Assembly (NCBI RefSeq): GCF_014640295.1
Contig: NZ_BMGR01000010.1
Span: forward strand, 171,059-235,058
Direction of reading: 5' to 3'
Length of the DNA: 64,000 nucleotides
Source: Paenibacillus abyssi
GTDB lineage: Bacteria; Bacillota; Bacilli; Paenibacillales; Paenibacillaceae
Shown: positions 10,727 through 18,566 of the stretch, piece by piece
Numbering within the stretch: position 1 is the stretch's first letter
Layout: the number at the start of each line of letters is the position of its first letter
Translations under genes and position numbers: made by a program
The notes under the pieces: generated by a model
The model's database searches: none
Told to the model about the DNA's origin: nothing
Seen by the model: the letters and a program-made list of their open reading frames with translations, nothing else

Positions 10727-11065
10727 ATGCCAAGCTATCGCATCATCATCGACCTGTCCGAACGCAAGCTCTACTTGCTTGATGACAGCGCCGTTGTCCG
10801 CGCTTTTCCCGTAGGGGTCGGTAAAATGGTTACGCAAACCCCAACGGGCGAGTATACGATTATCAATAAACAACGGAATCCAGGCGGGCCTTTCGGCGCG
10901 CTCTGGATGGGATTGTCCAAACCGCATTATGGCATCCACGGCACCAATGATCCTTCCTCGATCGGCAAGCTCGTATCGCACGGATGCATCCGAATGTACA
11001 ATCAAGATGTGCTCGCGCTGTCAGAGCTCGTCCCGGTTGGCACCCGCGTGACGATACGTCCCTGA
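10727..11065 (+). CDS. Minimal L,D-transpeptidase (YkuD domain)
   Basis: YkuD enzymes cross-link peptidoglycan stem peptides through a cysteine acyl-enzyme. It has 112 aa, essentially only the YkuD domain. The catalytic signature is complete: His71 in YGIHGT and SHGC at 84-87 (nucleophile Cys87), followed by IRM. It has no signal peptide, membrane segment or LysM domain, so how it reaches the wall is unclear. The ATG at 10727 follows AAAGGAG; two GTG codons just upstream are too close to that site. The RNA and terminator upstream may regulate it. Confidence 0.85.
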   Translation: MPSYRIIIDLSERKLYLLDDSAVVRAFPVGVGKMVTQTPTGEYTIINKQRNPGGPFGALWMGLSKPHYGIHGTNDPSSIGKLVSHGCIRMYNQDVLALSELVPVGTRVTIRP

Positions 11066-11120
11066 ACAAAAAATACGGCCTTCTCTTTTCAAGAGACGGA
11101 CCGCAATCTTTGCTCGACAT

Positions 11121-11906
11121 TCAAATCTTATACAACAATTCCGTATTGCTGCGTATCTGCTCTGCCGCTGCCGGAAAAGCCACCCCTTTAAGCTCCGCGA
11201 TCTTCGCGACAACATCCTTGACCATCAGCGGATGCGTCCGCTTTCCCTCATACGGGCCTTCAAACGGCCACGGCCCGTCGGTCTCCGCCATCATAAGCTC
11301 CAGCGGATACCGGCGCACAATCGCTTGAATCTCCGGCTCGTATGCGACATCCGGCGTAACTGAAATCCGGTAGCCGCGGGCGATCATCCGTTCCACCGTT
11401 TCCGGCGCGCCCTTGAACCAGTGGAAATGCGCGCGCTGCACCTCATATTTCTCCAGCAGCGCACACGCTTTATCCGCATCCTCGTAGACCGCATGCAGCA
11501 CCACCGCAAGATCCAGCTCTGCGGCCAGCGCAACGAAGCGCTCCAGCAGCGCCTCATAAGGCGCTTCATCGAACAGCCTGCCGGCCGCTTCCGCCTCTGT
11601 CCGCGAATAATAAGGCAGGCCTACCTCGCCGATCGCAAACCGTTCGCCTTCCCCGTGCCGCTCTCGAATCCAGTTATACAACGAATCCAGTTCAGCTTCG
11701 TCAGGAAGCGGCTGCTCCGGATGATATCCGTATGCCGTTATTACCCGGCCGCCGTAGCGCTGCTTCAGCTCGCGGTTCACTTTGCAGGATTCCAGATGCA
11801 TAGACACCGCTATAACCGCTTGAAGGCCTGACGTAAATGCTTCATCCAGCATCGCCCCGCGTTCAGGCTCCGGGTATAAGTCTATATGAATATGAGCATC
11901 GATCAT
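11121..11906 (-). CDS. TatD family metal-dependent hydrolase
   Basis: TatD-type TIM-barrel amidohydrolase; characterised relatives are DNases, but this branch is uncertain. It has 261 aa. All expected metal ligands can be seen: HIH in MIDAHIHID, Glu in AIGEVGLPYY, His in VVLHAV, His in AHFHWF, and Asp in AETDGPW. The ATG at 11906 has GAGGAGGGG upstream. It is the last gene of the TPP-riboswitch operon, 33 bases after thiZ, so a role in processing a thiamine precursor is possible by inference only. Confidence 0.82.
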   Translation of the reverse strand: MIDAHIHIDLYPEPERGAMLDEAFTSGLQAVIAVSMHLESCKVNRELKQRYGGRVITAYGYHPEQPLPDEAELDSLYNWIRERHGEGERFAIGEVGLPYYSRTEAEAAGRLFDEAPYEALLERFVALAAELDLAVVLHAVYEDADKACALLEKYEVQRAHFHWFKGAPETVERMIARGYRISVTPDVAYEPEIQAIVRRYPLELMMAETDGPWPFEGPYEGKRTHPLMVKDVVAKIAELKGVAFPAAAEQIRSNTELLYKI

Positions 11907-11939
11907 AGCTGGGCCCCTCCTCACATTTAACCTGATTCT

Positions 11940-12713
11940 CTACCGGGCTGCCGGCTCTCCCTGGCTTAGCTGCGCGTAGATTTCCTGCTTGAGCCGGTTG
12001 AACTCCGGATCCGTCCACAGCGTCTCGCTGCGCGGACGTTCGAACGGCACCCGCAGCTCGCGGATGACGACAGCCGGCGATGCAGACAACACGACAATCC
12101 GGTCGGACAGCAGCAGTGCCTCTTCGATACTGTGCGTCACAAACAATACGGAACGCCGATTCGCCTCCCACAGCTTTAACAGCCACTGCTGCATCTGCAT
12201 GCGCGTCAGCGCATCAAGTGCGCCGAAGGGCTCATCCAGGCACATTAAGCTCCGCGGCGTCAGCAGCGCTCGCAGAAACGACACGCGCTGCTGCATCCCG
12301 CCTGACAATACATGCGGATATTCGCCCGCATAGCTTTCCAATCCGACGCGCGCCAGCCAGCTGCCGGTCAGCTCACGCGCCTCTTCCCTTGCTGTCCCGG
12401 CCACTTCAAGCGCCAGCTCTACATTGCCCGCCACCGTGAGCCAAGGCAGCAGGGAAGCTTGCTGCGGCATGTAGGCAATGTGTCCTCGCTGTCCGGTCGT
12501 CACCTGGCCGCCAATGCGGATTTCTCCCTTATGCGGTTGCTCCAGGCCGCCAATCAATTGAAACAAGGTGCTTTTGCCGCTGCCGCTTGGACCGATCAAC
12601 GATACAAACTCGCCTTCCTCCACCGCAAACGACACCCCGCCAAGCACATCCACCGCCGCGCCGCCCCGTCCAAACCGTTTATGCACTTCTCTTACTTCCA
12701 ATGCAGATGTCAC
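11940..12713 (-). CDS. thiZ: ABC transporter ATP-binding protein for a thiamine precursor (ThiZ-like)
   Basis: Hydrolyses ATP to drive import with the ThiX permease and ThiY lipoprotein. It has 257 aa. Walker A GPSGSGKST (about residues 42-50), the Q-loop in YMPQQASLLPW, signature LSGGMQQR, Walker B LMCLDEPFGALD and the switch histidine in VTHSIEEA are all intact. It belongs to the nitrate/taurine/thiamine importer class. It lies 3 bases after thiX. The substrate is inferred from the riboswitch and neighbours; formylaminopyrimidine is the known substrate of ThiXYZ in B. halodurans. Confidence 0.9.
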   Translation of the reverse strand: MTSALEVREVHKRFGRGGAAVDVLGGVSFAVEEGEFVSLIGPSGSGKSTLFQLIGGLEQPHKGEIRIGGQVTTGQRGHIAYMPQQASLLPWLTVAGNVELALEVAGTAREEARELTGSWLARVGLESYAGEYPHVLSGGMQQRVSFLRALLTPRSLMCLDEPFGALDALTRMQMQQWLLKLWEANRRSVLFVTHSIEEALLLSDRIVVLSASPAVVIRELRVPFERPRSETLWTDPEFNRLKQEIYAQLSQGEPAAR

Positions 12714-12716
12714 GTT

Positions 12717-13481
12717 TTATCCCCCTTCCTTGCGCGGCTGCCAGCGAATGATCCAGCGCTCCGCCAGCGCAATGATGCCGAACAGGCTCATGCTTAGCGT
12801 AATCGTGATCAGCACGGCCGCGAATACCCGCGGCGCCATAAACCCCTTGGACGACAGCTGCATAAAGTAACCGAGACCCTTGCTCGAGCCGAGCCATTCC
12901 GCGACGATGGCGCTTGTTACACTGTAAGCCGCAGCAATTTTCAAGCCGGAGAACAGATACGGCAGCGCATGGGGAAGCTCGAGCCTCCGAAAGATATGCC
13001 ACTTGTTCGCGCCGATCATTTGCATATAATTCATCAGCCGCGGATCGCTGTTGGCCAGCCCGATCATCATGGCTACCGATATCGGGAAAAAGCAAACCAG
13101 GATGATCAGCAGCACCTTGGGCAGCAGCCCGAAGCCAAACCACATGACCAGCAGCGGCCCAAGCGCAATGATCGGAATATTCTGCGACAATACGAGCAGC
13201 GGATAGACACTTAGCTTAACGCGCTTAACAAGATGAAGGAGGCCGCCGACGATGATGCCTGTCAAAGCCCCGAGCGAAAACCCAAGCAGCGTTAAACGGA
13301 TCGTCGCGGCGGTGTGCTCCCACAAGCGCGGCCATATGGAGATTGCCTCCTGCACGACTGCTGCCGGACCGGGCAGGAACCATTTCTCCAGCCTGAAAAA
13401 GAAGACCGCGCCCTGCCACACGAGCAGGAACGCGATCATTGCCATGAGCGGGGGCCATACTTTCGCCCACTTACTGCCCAT
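12717..13481 (-). CDS. thiX: ABC transporter permease for a thiamine precursor (ThiX-like)
   Basis: Membrane channel subunit, 254 aa, with about six hydrophobic segments. The EAA-type cytoplasmic loop that contacts the ATPase is visible as YMQMIGANKWHIFRRLELPHALPYL. The start at 13481 (MGSKWAK) has GGAG about 11 bases upstream and overlaps the end of the thiamine-binding gene by 11 bases. A longer reading to 13520 is less likely. It works with ThiZ and ThiY. Confidence 0.88.
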   Translation of the reverse strand: MGSKWAKVWPPLMAMIAFLLVWQGAVFFFRLEKWFLPGPAAVVQEAISIWPRLWEHTAATIRLTLLGFSLGALTGIIVGGLLHLVKRVKLSVYPLLVLSQNIPIIALGPLLVMWFGFGLLPKVLLIILVCFFPISVAMMIGLANSDPRLMNYMQMIGANKWHIFRRLELPHALPYLFSGLKIAAAYSVTSAIVAEWLGSSKGLGYFMQLSSKGFMAPRVFAAVLITITLSMSLFGIIALAERWIIRWQPRKEGG

Positions 13482-13773
13482 CGGGATATTTCTCCAGCAG
13501 CACGTCCATGGAGGCGCCATCCTGCGGGTTATAGTAAATCTTGATTTGTGAGATGACGGAAGGGCAGCCCATCTCCGTCATTGCCTCGTTCATCTGTTTG
13601 ACGACCTCCAGCAAGTGGTTCAGCTCGCCCTCCATCGTCGTCTCCAGCGGCGCAACCCGGTACGGCAAACCAGACGCTTTGATGATTTCAATCGCACGGT
13701 CCACATAAGGGATGACATTCTCCCCTCCCGGCGTACGCGGTATAATTTGAATGCTGAGCAGCGCGTTAGCCAT
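13471..13773 (-). CDS. MTH1187-family thiamine-binding protein
   Basis: Small ferredoxin-like fold protein of the DUF77 family; members bind thiamine or related compounds. It has 100 aa, starts MANALLSIQIIPRTPGGENVIPYVDRAIEIIK and has the GLPYRVAPLETTMEGEL segment typical of the family. The ATG follows AAAGGAGA. It lies between the lipoprotein gene thiY and the permease gene in a TPP-riboswitch operon, which supports a ligand-binding or sensing role in thiamine precursor uptake. Confidence 0.87.
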   Translation of the reverse strand: MANALLSIQIIPRTPGGENVIPYVDRAIEIIKASGLPYRVAPLETTMEGELNHLLEVVKQMNEAMTEMGCPSVISQIKIYYNPQDGASMDVLLEKYPDGQ

Positions 13774-13810
13774 TGTTTTGGATCTCCTTTCTTATGTCCA
13801 GCTACTTCAC

Positions 13811-14899
13811 TTATTCAGGCAAAAATTCGTTCGTGAACGCTTGGTCCGCATCCAGCTCTTTCTCCAGCAGCTTATGCTCCAGCATCCACTCTGCATAGTT
13901 CACCCATACCTCGCGCTTTTGCTCGCCCCAACGCGGCGCATCATCCTGATAGCGCGGGCTTAGCCACTTCTGGCTCGCACGGACAAGCTCAGCGTTCAAA
14001 TCCGGCTCCGCGGCAATTAACACCTCGGCCGCTTCCTCCGGATTGTCGATTGCGAACTGATAACCCTGCGCCGCTCCCGCTACAAATGCTTTCACCAGGT
14101 CGGGATTGTTCGCGATATTGTCCTCATTTGTCACAAGCACCGGCGTGTAATAATCCAGCTTATCGCTGTAATCGGTCAAATACAGCATATTCATCTTTTC
14201 ACCGCGCAGCTCGGCTTCAATGCCTGTCCAGGCATAGTAGATCCAGGCAAAATCAATATCCCGCTTCACGGCAGTGAAATAGTCGGCGTCACCGATGCTG
14301 ACGATATTGACCTTGCTGACATCCGCTCCGGCATTTTGCATTAACGAATCAATGACTGCTTCCTCCACCGGAGAACCCCATCCGCCATACGTTTTGCCTT
14401 CAAAATCGGCGGGCGATACAATGTTCTTCTCGACCGGCGAAGCGAAGCCGGAGGTGTTGTGCTGAATGACCGCGGCGATCGACACGAGCGGCACATCCTG
14501 AATCCGCGCCTGTGTGACGCCTTCCTGATAGCTGACTCCGAACTCGGCGTCGCCTGTCGCCACCATCATGTCGGCGCCTGCTTCACCCGGCCCGATAATC
14601 TCAACGTCCAGCCCTTGCTCCTTGAAAAATCCTTTATCTCTGGCCACATACAATCCTGTGTGGTTCGTATTCGGCGTCCAATCCAGCACGACGGTTACTT
14701 TCTTAAGCGGCTCCTCCGAAGCGCCTGCAGTCCCGTTATCCCCCGTAGTCATATTCGAATTCGAATTCGAATTTGTATTTGCATTCGTATTCGTGTCCGT
14801 ATTCGTTGCGGTATTTCCGCCGCCGCAGCCTGCTACAAACAGCAGAAGCGCCAACGCTGCGATCCCCCATTTTTGACGGATCCAACTTCTGTTTTGCAC
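13811..14899 (-). CDS. thiY: Substrate-binding lipoprotein for a thiamine precursor (ThiY-like)
   Basis: Extracytoplasmic binding protein of the NMT1/THI5 fold, 362 aa. The N-terminus has a signal peptide and lipobox ending at Cys25 (LFVAGC), so it is anchored in the membrane. An Asn/Thr/Ser dipeptide-repeat linker follows (about residues 28-50), then the conserved start of the domain, VVLDWTPNTNHTGLYVA. The start is a GTG at 14899 after AAGGGGAAAGG. It is the first gene behind the TPP riboswitch and its terminator. Confidence 0.9.
   Translation of the reverse strand: MQNRSWIRQKWGIAALALLLFVAGCGGGNTATNTDTNTNANTNSNSNSNMTTGDNGTAGASEEPLKKVTVVLDWTPNTNHTGLYVARDKGFFKEQGLDVEIIGPGEAGADMMVATGDAEFGVSYQEGVTQARIQDVPLVSIAAVIQHNTSGFASPVEKNIVSPADFEGKTYGGWGSPVEEAVIDSLMQNAGADVSKVNIVSIGDADYFTAVKRDIDFAWIYYAWTGIEAELRGEKMNMLYLTDYSDKLDYYTPVLVTNEDNIANNPDLVKAFVAGAAQGYQFAIDNPEEAAEVLIAAEPDLNAELVRASQKWLSPRYQDDAPRWGEQKREVWVNYAEWMLEHKLLEKELDADQAFTNEFLPE
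14753..14812 (-). repeat. Hexanucleotide repeat coding the ThiY linker
   Basis: Near-perfect repeats of GAATTC and then degenerate variants such as GTATTC and GCATTC (plus strand). They encode alternating Asn and Ser/Thr between the lipid anchor and the binding domain. Such a tract can change length by slippage without breaking the frame. Confidence 0.75.
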
Positions 14900-14943
14900 G
14901 ATGCCTTTCCCCTTCCTACAAGCCTATCTCATTATTTCGGCAA

Positions 14944-14972
14944 CAAAAAAACGTCCCCCGATCAGGAAGACG
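14944..14972 (-). terminator. Riboswitch-linked terminator upstream of thiY
   Basis: On the minus strand CGTCTTCC / GGGGGACG pair around TGATC (two G-U pairs) and are followed by TTTTTTT. It lies between the TPP aptamer and thiY, so it is the likely expression platform for premature termination. Confidence 0.82.
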
Positions 14973-15010
14973 CTGCATATTCGCTTGAATTCACCCCGTA
15001 AAGCGGCTGC

Positions 15011-15106
15011 ACCACAAGTTCCTACGCTGGCATTATCCAGATCAGGTCATGGGTCGGTATCATCAACGGAATACCCTCTCAGCCGGCTTTTCCAGCTCCC
15101 CGTGGT
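15011..15106 (-). promoter_or_regulatory. TPP riboswitch (thi box)
   Basis: Read on the minus strand the element shows the conserved aptamer parts in order: CACGGGGAGCTGG, GGCTGAGAGGG, GACCTGATCTGGATAATGCC and AGCGTAGGAACTTGTG. The CTGAGA and GATCTGG/AGCGTAGG segments are the pyrimidine- and pyrophosphate-sensing helices of the thiamin pyrophosphate aptamer. It controls thiY and the genes after it, turning expression off when TPP is plentiful. Confidence 0.96.
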
Positions 15107-15181
15107 TTCATTTTGTTGTCGTTACCCTTATTATAGCAAACGCATGGCAAAAATCTACCTTTTATTCCATTCACCAGCTGA

Positions 15182-15664
15182 TCAGGACAAGCGGAAGATC
15201 TCCCTCACATATTTGGCAATGCGGACGCTCATCTCCGCACGCACCACATCCCGCAGCATCGCAAATTTATCCTCGTAACCGCGGCATACAAAATGATAGT
15301 GCACCGCGCTGTCGATCCGCTCATCCTCGAACACTTTAATATTCCGCTGTTTAAGCTCCTTCCTTACGCGCGCCAAATCGGCGTGGATCCGGTTCATCAA
15401 GACGTTCGAAGCGGTCACGTACAGCCGTTTTAACGAATAAGTGGAGGACTCCACCTCGCGGCAGTTCTTCTCCACAATGCTCAGCATCATCGGCAGCAGG
15501 ACAACATCGCGGATCATCTCGAGCTCCTCCCTTGTCGGAATCTGCGCCTTGCCCTGCTCTCCCTCCTGCGGCCGCCGCCGGCGCTCCAAATACTGCTCCC
15601 GGTGCTCGGGCAGCATCATCCGGCTCGATTCCCACCGCCCGTTCCCTTCCAGCTTTTTGCTCAT
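15182..15664 (-). CDS. YolD-like family protein paired with a Y-family polymerase
   Basis: Small partner protein commonly coded with SOS-induced UvrX/YqjW polymerases. It has 160 aa. The N-terminal part (GNGRWESSRMMLPEHREQY) matches the YolD-like motif; the rest, rich in Arg, Glu and Lys, is longer than a plain YolD protein and I do not recognise it. The stop/start overlap with the polymerase gene is 4 bases (15661-15664), showing translational coupling. It is controlled with the polymerase by LexA. The exact role is unknown. Confidence 0.72.
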   Translation of the reverse strand: MSKKLEGNGRWESSRMMLPEHREQYLERRRRPQEGEQGKAQIPTREELEMIRDVVLLPMMLSIVEKNCREVESSTYSLKRLYVTASNVLMNRIHADLARVRKELKQRNIKVFEDERIDSAVHYHFVCRGYEDKFAMLRDVVRAEMSVRIAKYVREIFRLS

Positions 15665-16914
15665 CTATAGTGGCCCCCGATCTTCACATTTCTCTCATGT
15701 GCCTGCGCGGCCTCCAGCAGCGAGGATGCCCGCAGCAGCGCCGTGCTTCCGTACCGGGATCTGATCTCATCCGCTGCGCGCCCCAGGCTGCGCTTCCTCT
15801 CCCGGTCGCCAAATAGCGTAAGCTGGTATTGCCCGTCATCCGTCAGACCGGACAGCACGACGCCGATTTTGCGCACGGGCATACCGTCCCAATGCGCATA
15901 GAACACAGTCCGGGCCGCTTCGTAAACCTCATCTGCAATATTGGTCGGATCAGTGAGCGTCATTTGCCGAAAAAAACCTGTCGGCCGGTCAAAATCGGCC
16001 CCCTGCGCACCGGCGGACACAACACGCCCCATATACCCTTTGGCACGGGAGCGACGGCAGACCTCTTCGCTTAACTCCAGTAGAATGACATTGATCTCAT
16101 CCTTTAGTCCGTAGTCCCTCGGCAGCGTCATTTGGTGCCCGACCGCCTTCTGCCGGTCATGCGTTCCCAGCTTCACCGGGCTCGGATCGATGCCGCGCGC
16201 CGTCTGCCAATAAAGCTCCGCCTGAATATCGCTGTTTTTGCCGAAGCGCAGGCGCATCCGGCTCTTCAATTCCGCAAGCGGCAGCCTTGCAATATCTCCA
16301 ATCGTATGCAGGCCCATCCGCCCGAAATGCGCGGTCATGCGCGAGCCGACGCCGAACATTTGGCCGACGGGCTGCTGCCACAGCAGCTCCTCGACCTTGG
16401 ATTCATGCAGCGTAAAAATGCCGTTCTCGTTTTTTTTGGCCCAAATATCCGTCGCCATCTTCGCCAGCATTTTCGTCGAGCTGATGCCCACGCGCGCCCA
16501 TACCCCGGTATAAAGCTGGATCCGGTTTTGGATTTGGCGGGCAATCTCCTCCGGCTCTCCGAAATAAGCAATGGATCCGGTCACATCCAGAAACTGTTCA
16601 TCAATTGAAAAAGGCTCCACCAAATCCGTAAACGATTCAAAAATTTCCGTGATCATCAATGAAACGTCGATATACGTTTGCATACGCGGCCGAATGACGA
16701 CCAGGTCCGGACATTTGCTGAGCGCTTCGCCGAGCCGTTCCGCCGTCGTAACGCCGTAAGACTTAGCAAGCGGGCAGGCGGCCAGAATAATGCCAGACCT
16801 ACGTGCCGGATCGCCCGCCACCACGACAGGGCGGCTCTCATATTCAGGATGCGCCGCTTTCTCGACCGATGCGTAAAACGATTGACAATCCGCGAGCATG
16901 ATGACGCGTTCCAC
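15661..16914 (-). CDS. Y-family DNA polymerase (UvrX/YqjW type)
   Basis: Error-prone translesion polymerase induced by DNA damage. It has 417 aa. The palm acidic residues are seen in MLADCQSFYASVEKA (Asp near residue 9) and SIDEQFLDVT. GISSTKMLAKMATDIWAK and FGVGSRM belong to the helix-hairpin-helix thumb region, and the little-finger domain fills the C-terminus. The start is GTG at 16914 with GGGGAT upstream. It is first in a two-gene operon with the YolD-like gene and lies just behind two LexA boxes. Confidence 0.92.
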   Translation of the reverse strand: MERVIMLADCQSFYASVEKAAHPEYESRPVVVAGDPARRSGIILAACPLAKSYGVTTAERLGEALSKCPDLVVIRPRMQTYIDVSLMITEIFESFTDLVEPFSIDEQFLDVTGSIAYFGEPEEIARQIQNRIQLYTGVWARVGISSTKMLAKMATDIWAKKNENGIFTLHESKVEELLWQQPVGQMFGVGSRMTAHFGRMGLHTIGDIARLPLAELKSRMRLRFGKNSDIQAELYWQTARGIDPSPVKLGTHDRQKAVGHQMTLPRDYGLKDEINVILLELSEEVCRRSRAKGYMGRVVSAGAQGADFDRPTGFFRQMTLTDPTNIADEVYEAARTVFYAHWDGMPVRKIGVVLSGLTDDGQYQLTLFGDRERKRSLGRAADEIRSRYGSTALLRASSLLEAAQAHERNVKIGGHYR

Positions 16915-16940
16915 TTAAATCATCCCCAAATCATAATACA

Positions 16941-16954
16941 AGAATATATGTTCG
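16941..16954 (-). promoter_or_regulatory. LexA box 1 (promoter-proximal to the polymerase)
   Basis: On the plus strand AGAATATATGTTCG differs from the Gram-positive SOS box CGAACATATGTTCG at two positions. It lies 27 bases before the polymerase start, at or just beyond the expected transcription start. Confidence 0.75.
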
Positions 16955-16961
16955 TGTTTAT

Positions 16962-16996
16962 ATTATATACCGAATGTATGTTCGGTATGCAAGAGG
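16962..16996 (-). promoter_or_regulatory. LexA box 2 within the SOS promoter
   Basis: The core CGAATGTATGTTCG (16971-16984) matches the SOS box except at one position, and the flanks extend it to the inverted repeat ACCGAA-TGTATG-TTCGGT (16969-16986). On the minus strand it lies between a TTGCAT -35 and TATATA/TATAAT -10 sequences, so bound LexA would block RNA polymerase. Confidence 0.8.
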
Positions 16997-17053
16997 AAAA
17001 ATAGCCCGCTTATTCCCGGCGGCAGGAAACTCCGGAAAATCGGGCAAAAACGT

Positions 17054-18394
17054 TCATTTCGGAGCAAATGTGCCGAACTGCTGTGCGGCGAGAATGGCGA
17101 TCTCCACTTTCTGCAGCGCAAAACCATACTCATTCGTAATTTCAAAGGAACGCGGAAGCGCAAGCTCACGGAAATAACCGGCAGCGCTCGCCGTCTCTTT
17201 GAACCAGTCACCCGGCTCGGCCGGCTCTAACGGGACATCCGGCCATGCGGCGGCCAGCGCAGGGCTGTAGAGCGGCTCAGCGCCGGGACGCAGGCGGCAG
17301 CCCTCAAGCCGCTCACGGTATTTGCGCTGGCGCGGCCGGTGGCGCACCATCGAGAACAGATGCGGGGCATAATCCGTACGCGATCCGGTATGCCTCACCG
17401 CACACGCGAAAGAATACGCCCCCTCGTAAATTAAGGGCACACTGAACAGCATCGCATAAAGACGCTTTCCGAATTCAATCCGTTCATGAAGATCTTTGAA
17501 ATCTTCCAGAATAATGCCGCCCAGCTTCACACTTCCTTTACCAAGCTCATAGGGGAACAAAATCTGATTCAGCTGCAGCAGCGACTGCATGCCGAAAAAT
17601 GCGGCATCCAGCACATGCTTCCGGTAATAAGGGTGGCGGACAATCCGCTGTTCAATGAAGTTCTGCTCATTCACAATCAAAGCGACCGTCAGGATGGCCG
17701 GATCGCGGCGCCGCCAGAATTGCGACCATACCGGCGCCATGAAGCGGGATACGCCAAACGCCGGCAGCAGGTGGGTCAGCTCCCGTCCGGCTTGCATCCC
17801 AGCTTCATACAACAGCAATTGCGGGTAAGCATCGCCGAAAATAAGCGCATTGGCCCGTTCCAAAAATCCGAACGTCGCCTCGCGCTGGGCGCGGTGCAGC
17901 AGCCTGGGCAGGAGTTCCCCCTGCAGATCGGTCATGTTCCACCCCCCGTTACGCGATACCATGTGCGCCAGAAAAGCCCAGTGCACCTCGGGATGCCGGC
18001 GGTAGAACGCCAAGTAGGCTGCGGTGCGCGTCACGTTATTGCGGTTGCAGCGTTTCGTCTGTTCGCGGATCCGGGCAACGACCGCTCGTTCCTCCTCCTG
18101 GAAGCTTGCTGCGGAAGCGAAGGAGCTGTCTATCGACCCGAGTGACTGTGAAGCCTCCATCTCGGCTGTCCCCGCTGGCGGAACGGCTGCCATGGCCAGC
18201 GGCTTCCAAGCGTCGGAAAGCTCCTGGAGCGACACCGGGCTCAGAAGCAGTCTTTCGGATGACTGCGCAAGCTTCTTGGAAACGGCGCGCCCGCGCCATT
18301 TATTTACAAAATAATGTACCGCCGCTCCCGGCCAGGCGGCAATACGCCCGAACCAATGCTTCACTTTTCCGCTGCGCTTGGATGGTTTGTTCAT
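17054..18394 (-). CDS. DUF2515 family protein (YppC-like)
   Basis: Conserved Bacillales protein of unknown function, 446 aa. Residues from about 105 on (RCNRNNVTRTAAYLAFYRRHPEVHWAFLAHMVSRNGGWNM) match my memory of the DUF2515/YppC family; the N-terminal 100 residues are basic and low in motif content. There is no signal peptide and no clear membrane segment. The ATG at 18394 follows GGGGGAGC. It stands alone, between the SOS operon and a divergent SRAP gene. I cannot assign a function. Confidence 0.75.
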   Translation of the reverse strand: MNKPSKRSGKVKHWFGRIAAWPGAAVHYFVNKWRGRAVSKKLAQSSERLLLSPVSLQELSDAWKPLAMAAVPPAGTAEMEASQSLGSIDSSFASAASFQEEERAVVARIREQTKRCNRNNVTRTAAYLAFYRRHPEVHWAFLAHMVSRNGGWNMTDLQGELLPRLLHRAQREATFGFLERANALIFGDAYPQLLLYEAGMQAGRELTHLLPAFGVSRFMAPVWSQFWRRRDPAILTVALIVNEQNFIEQRIVRHPYYRKHVLDAAFFGMQSLLQLNQILFPYELGKGSVKLGGIILEDFKDLHERIEFGKRLYAMLFSVPLIYEGAYSFACAVRHTGSRTDYAPHLFSMVRHRPRQRKYRERLEGCRLRPGAEPLYSPALAAAWPDVPLEPAEPGDWFKETASAAGYFRELALPRSFEITNEYGFALQKVEIAILAAQQFGTFAPK

Positions 18395-18498
18395 GTCGCT
18401 CCCCCTTATCAGGATTCTGTCCTAGCATTATCCGCCTTTTCACGGGCTTTTCATTCGGAAAGCGGCCAAACTTGGGGCAAACAGAGTAGGAATGCCGT

Positions 18499-18515
18499 TT
18501 ATAACACGTTATAAT
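18499..18515 (+). promoter_or_regulatory. Inverted repeat containing a -10 box upstream of the SRAP gene
   Basis: TTATAAC-AC-GTTATAA (18499-18514) is a perfect 7-base inverted repeat and its right arm continues to TATAAT (18510-18515). No strong -35 is seen. It may be a repressor-controlled promoter; it could also be chance in AT-rich sequence. Confidence 0.4.
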
Positions 18516-18566
18516 GAGGGCAGCAGATCCATACGAATCGAATCGCCAAAGGAGTGCAAAGACCCG

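Noticed and set aside
14753..14812. CRISPR-like or mobile repeat
   Set aside because: It is an in-frame coding microsatellite without spacers.
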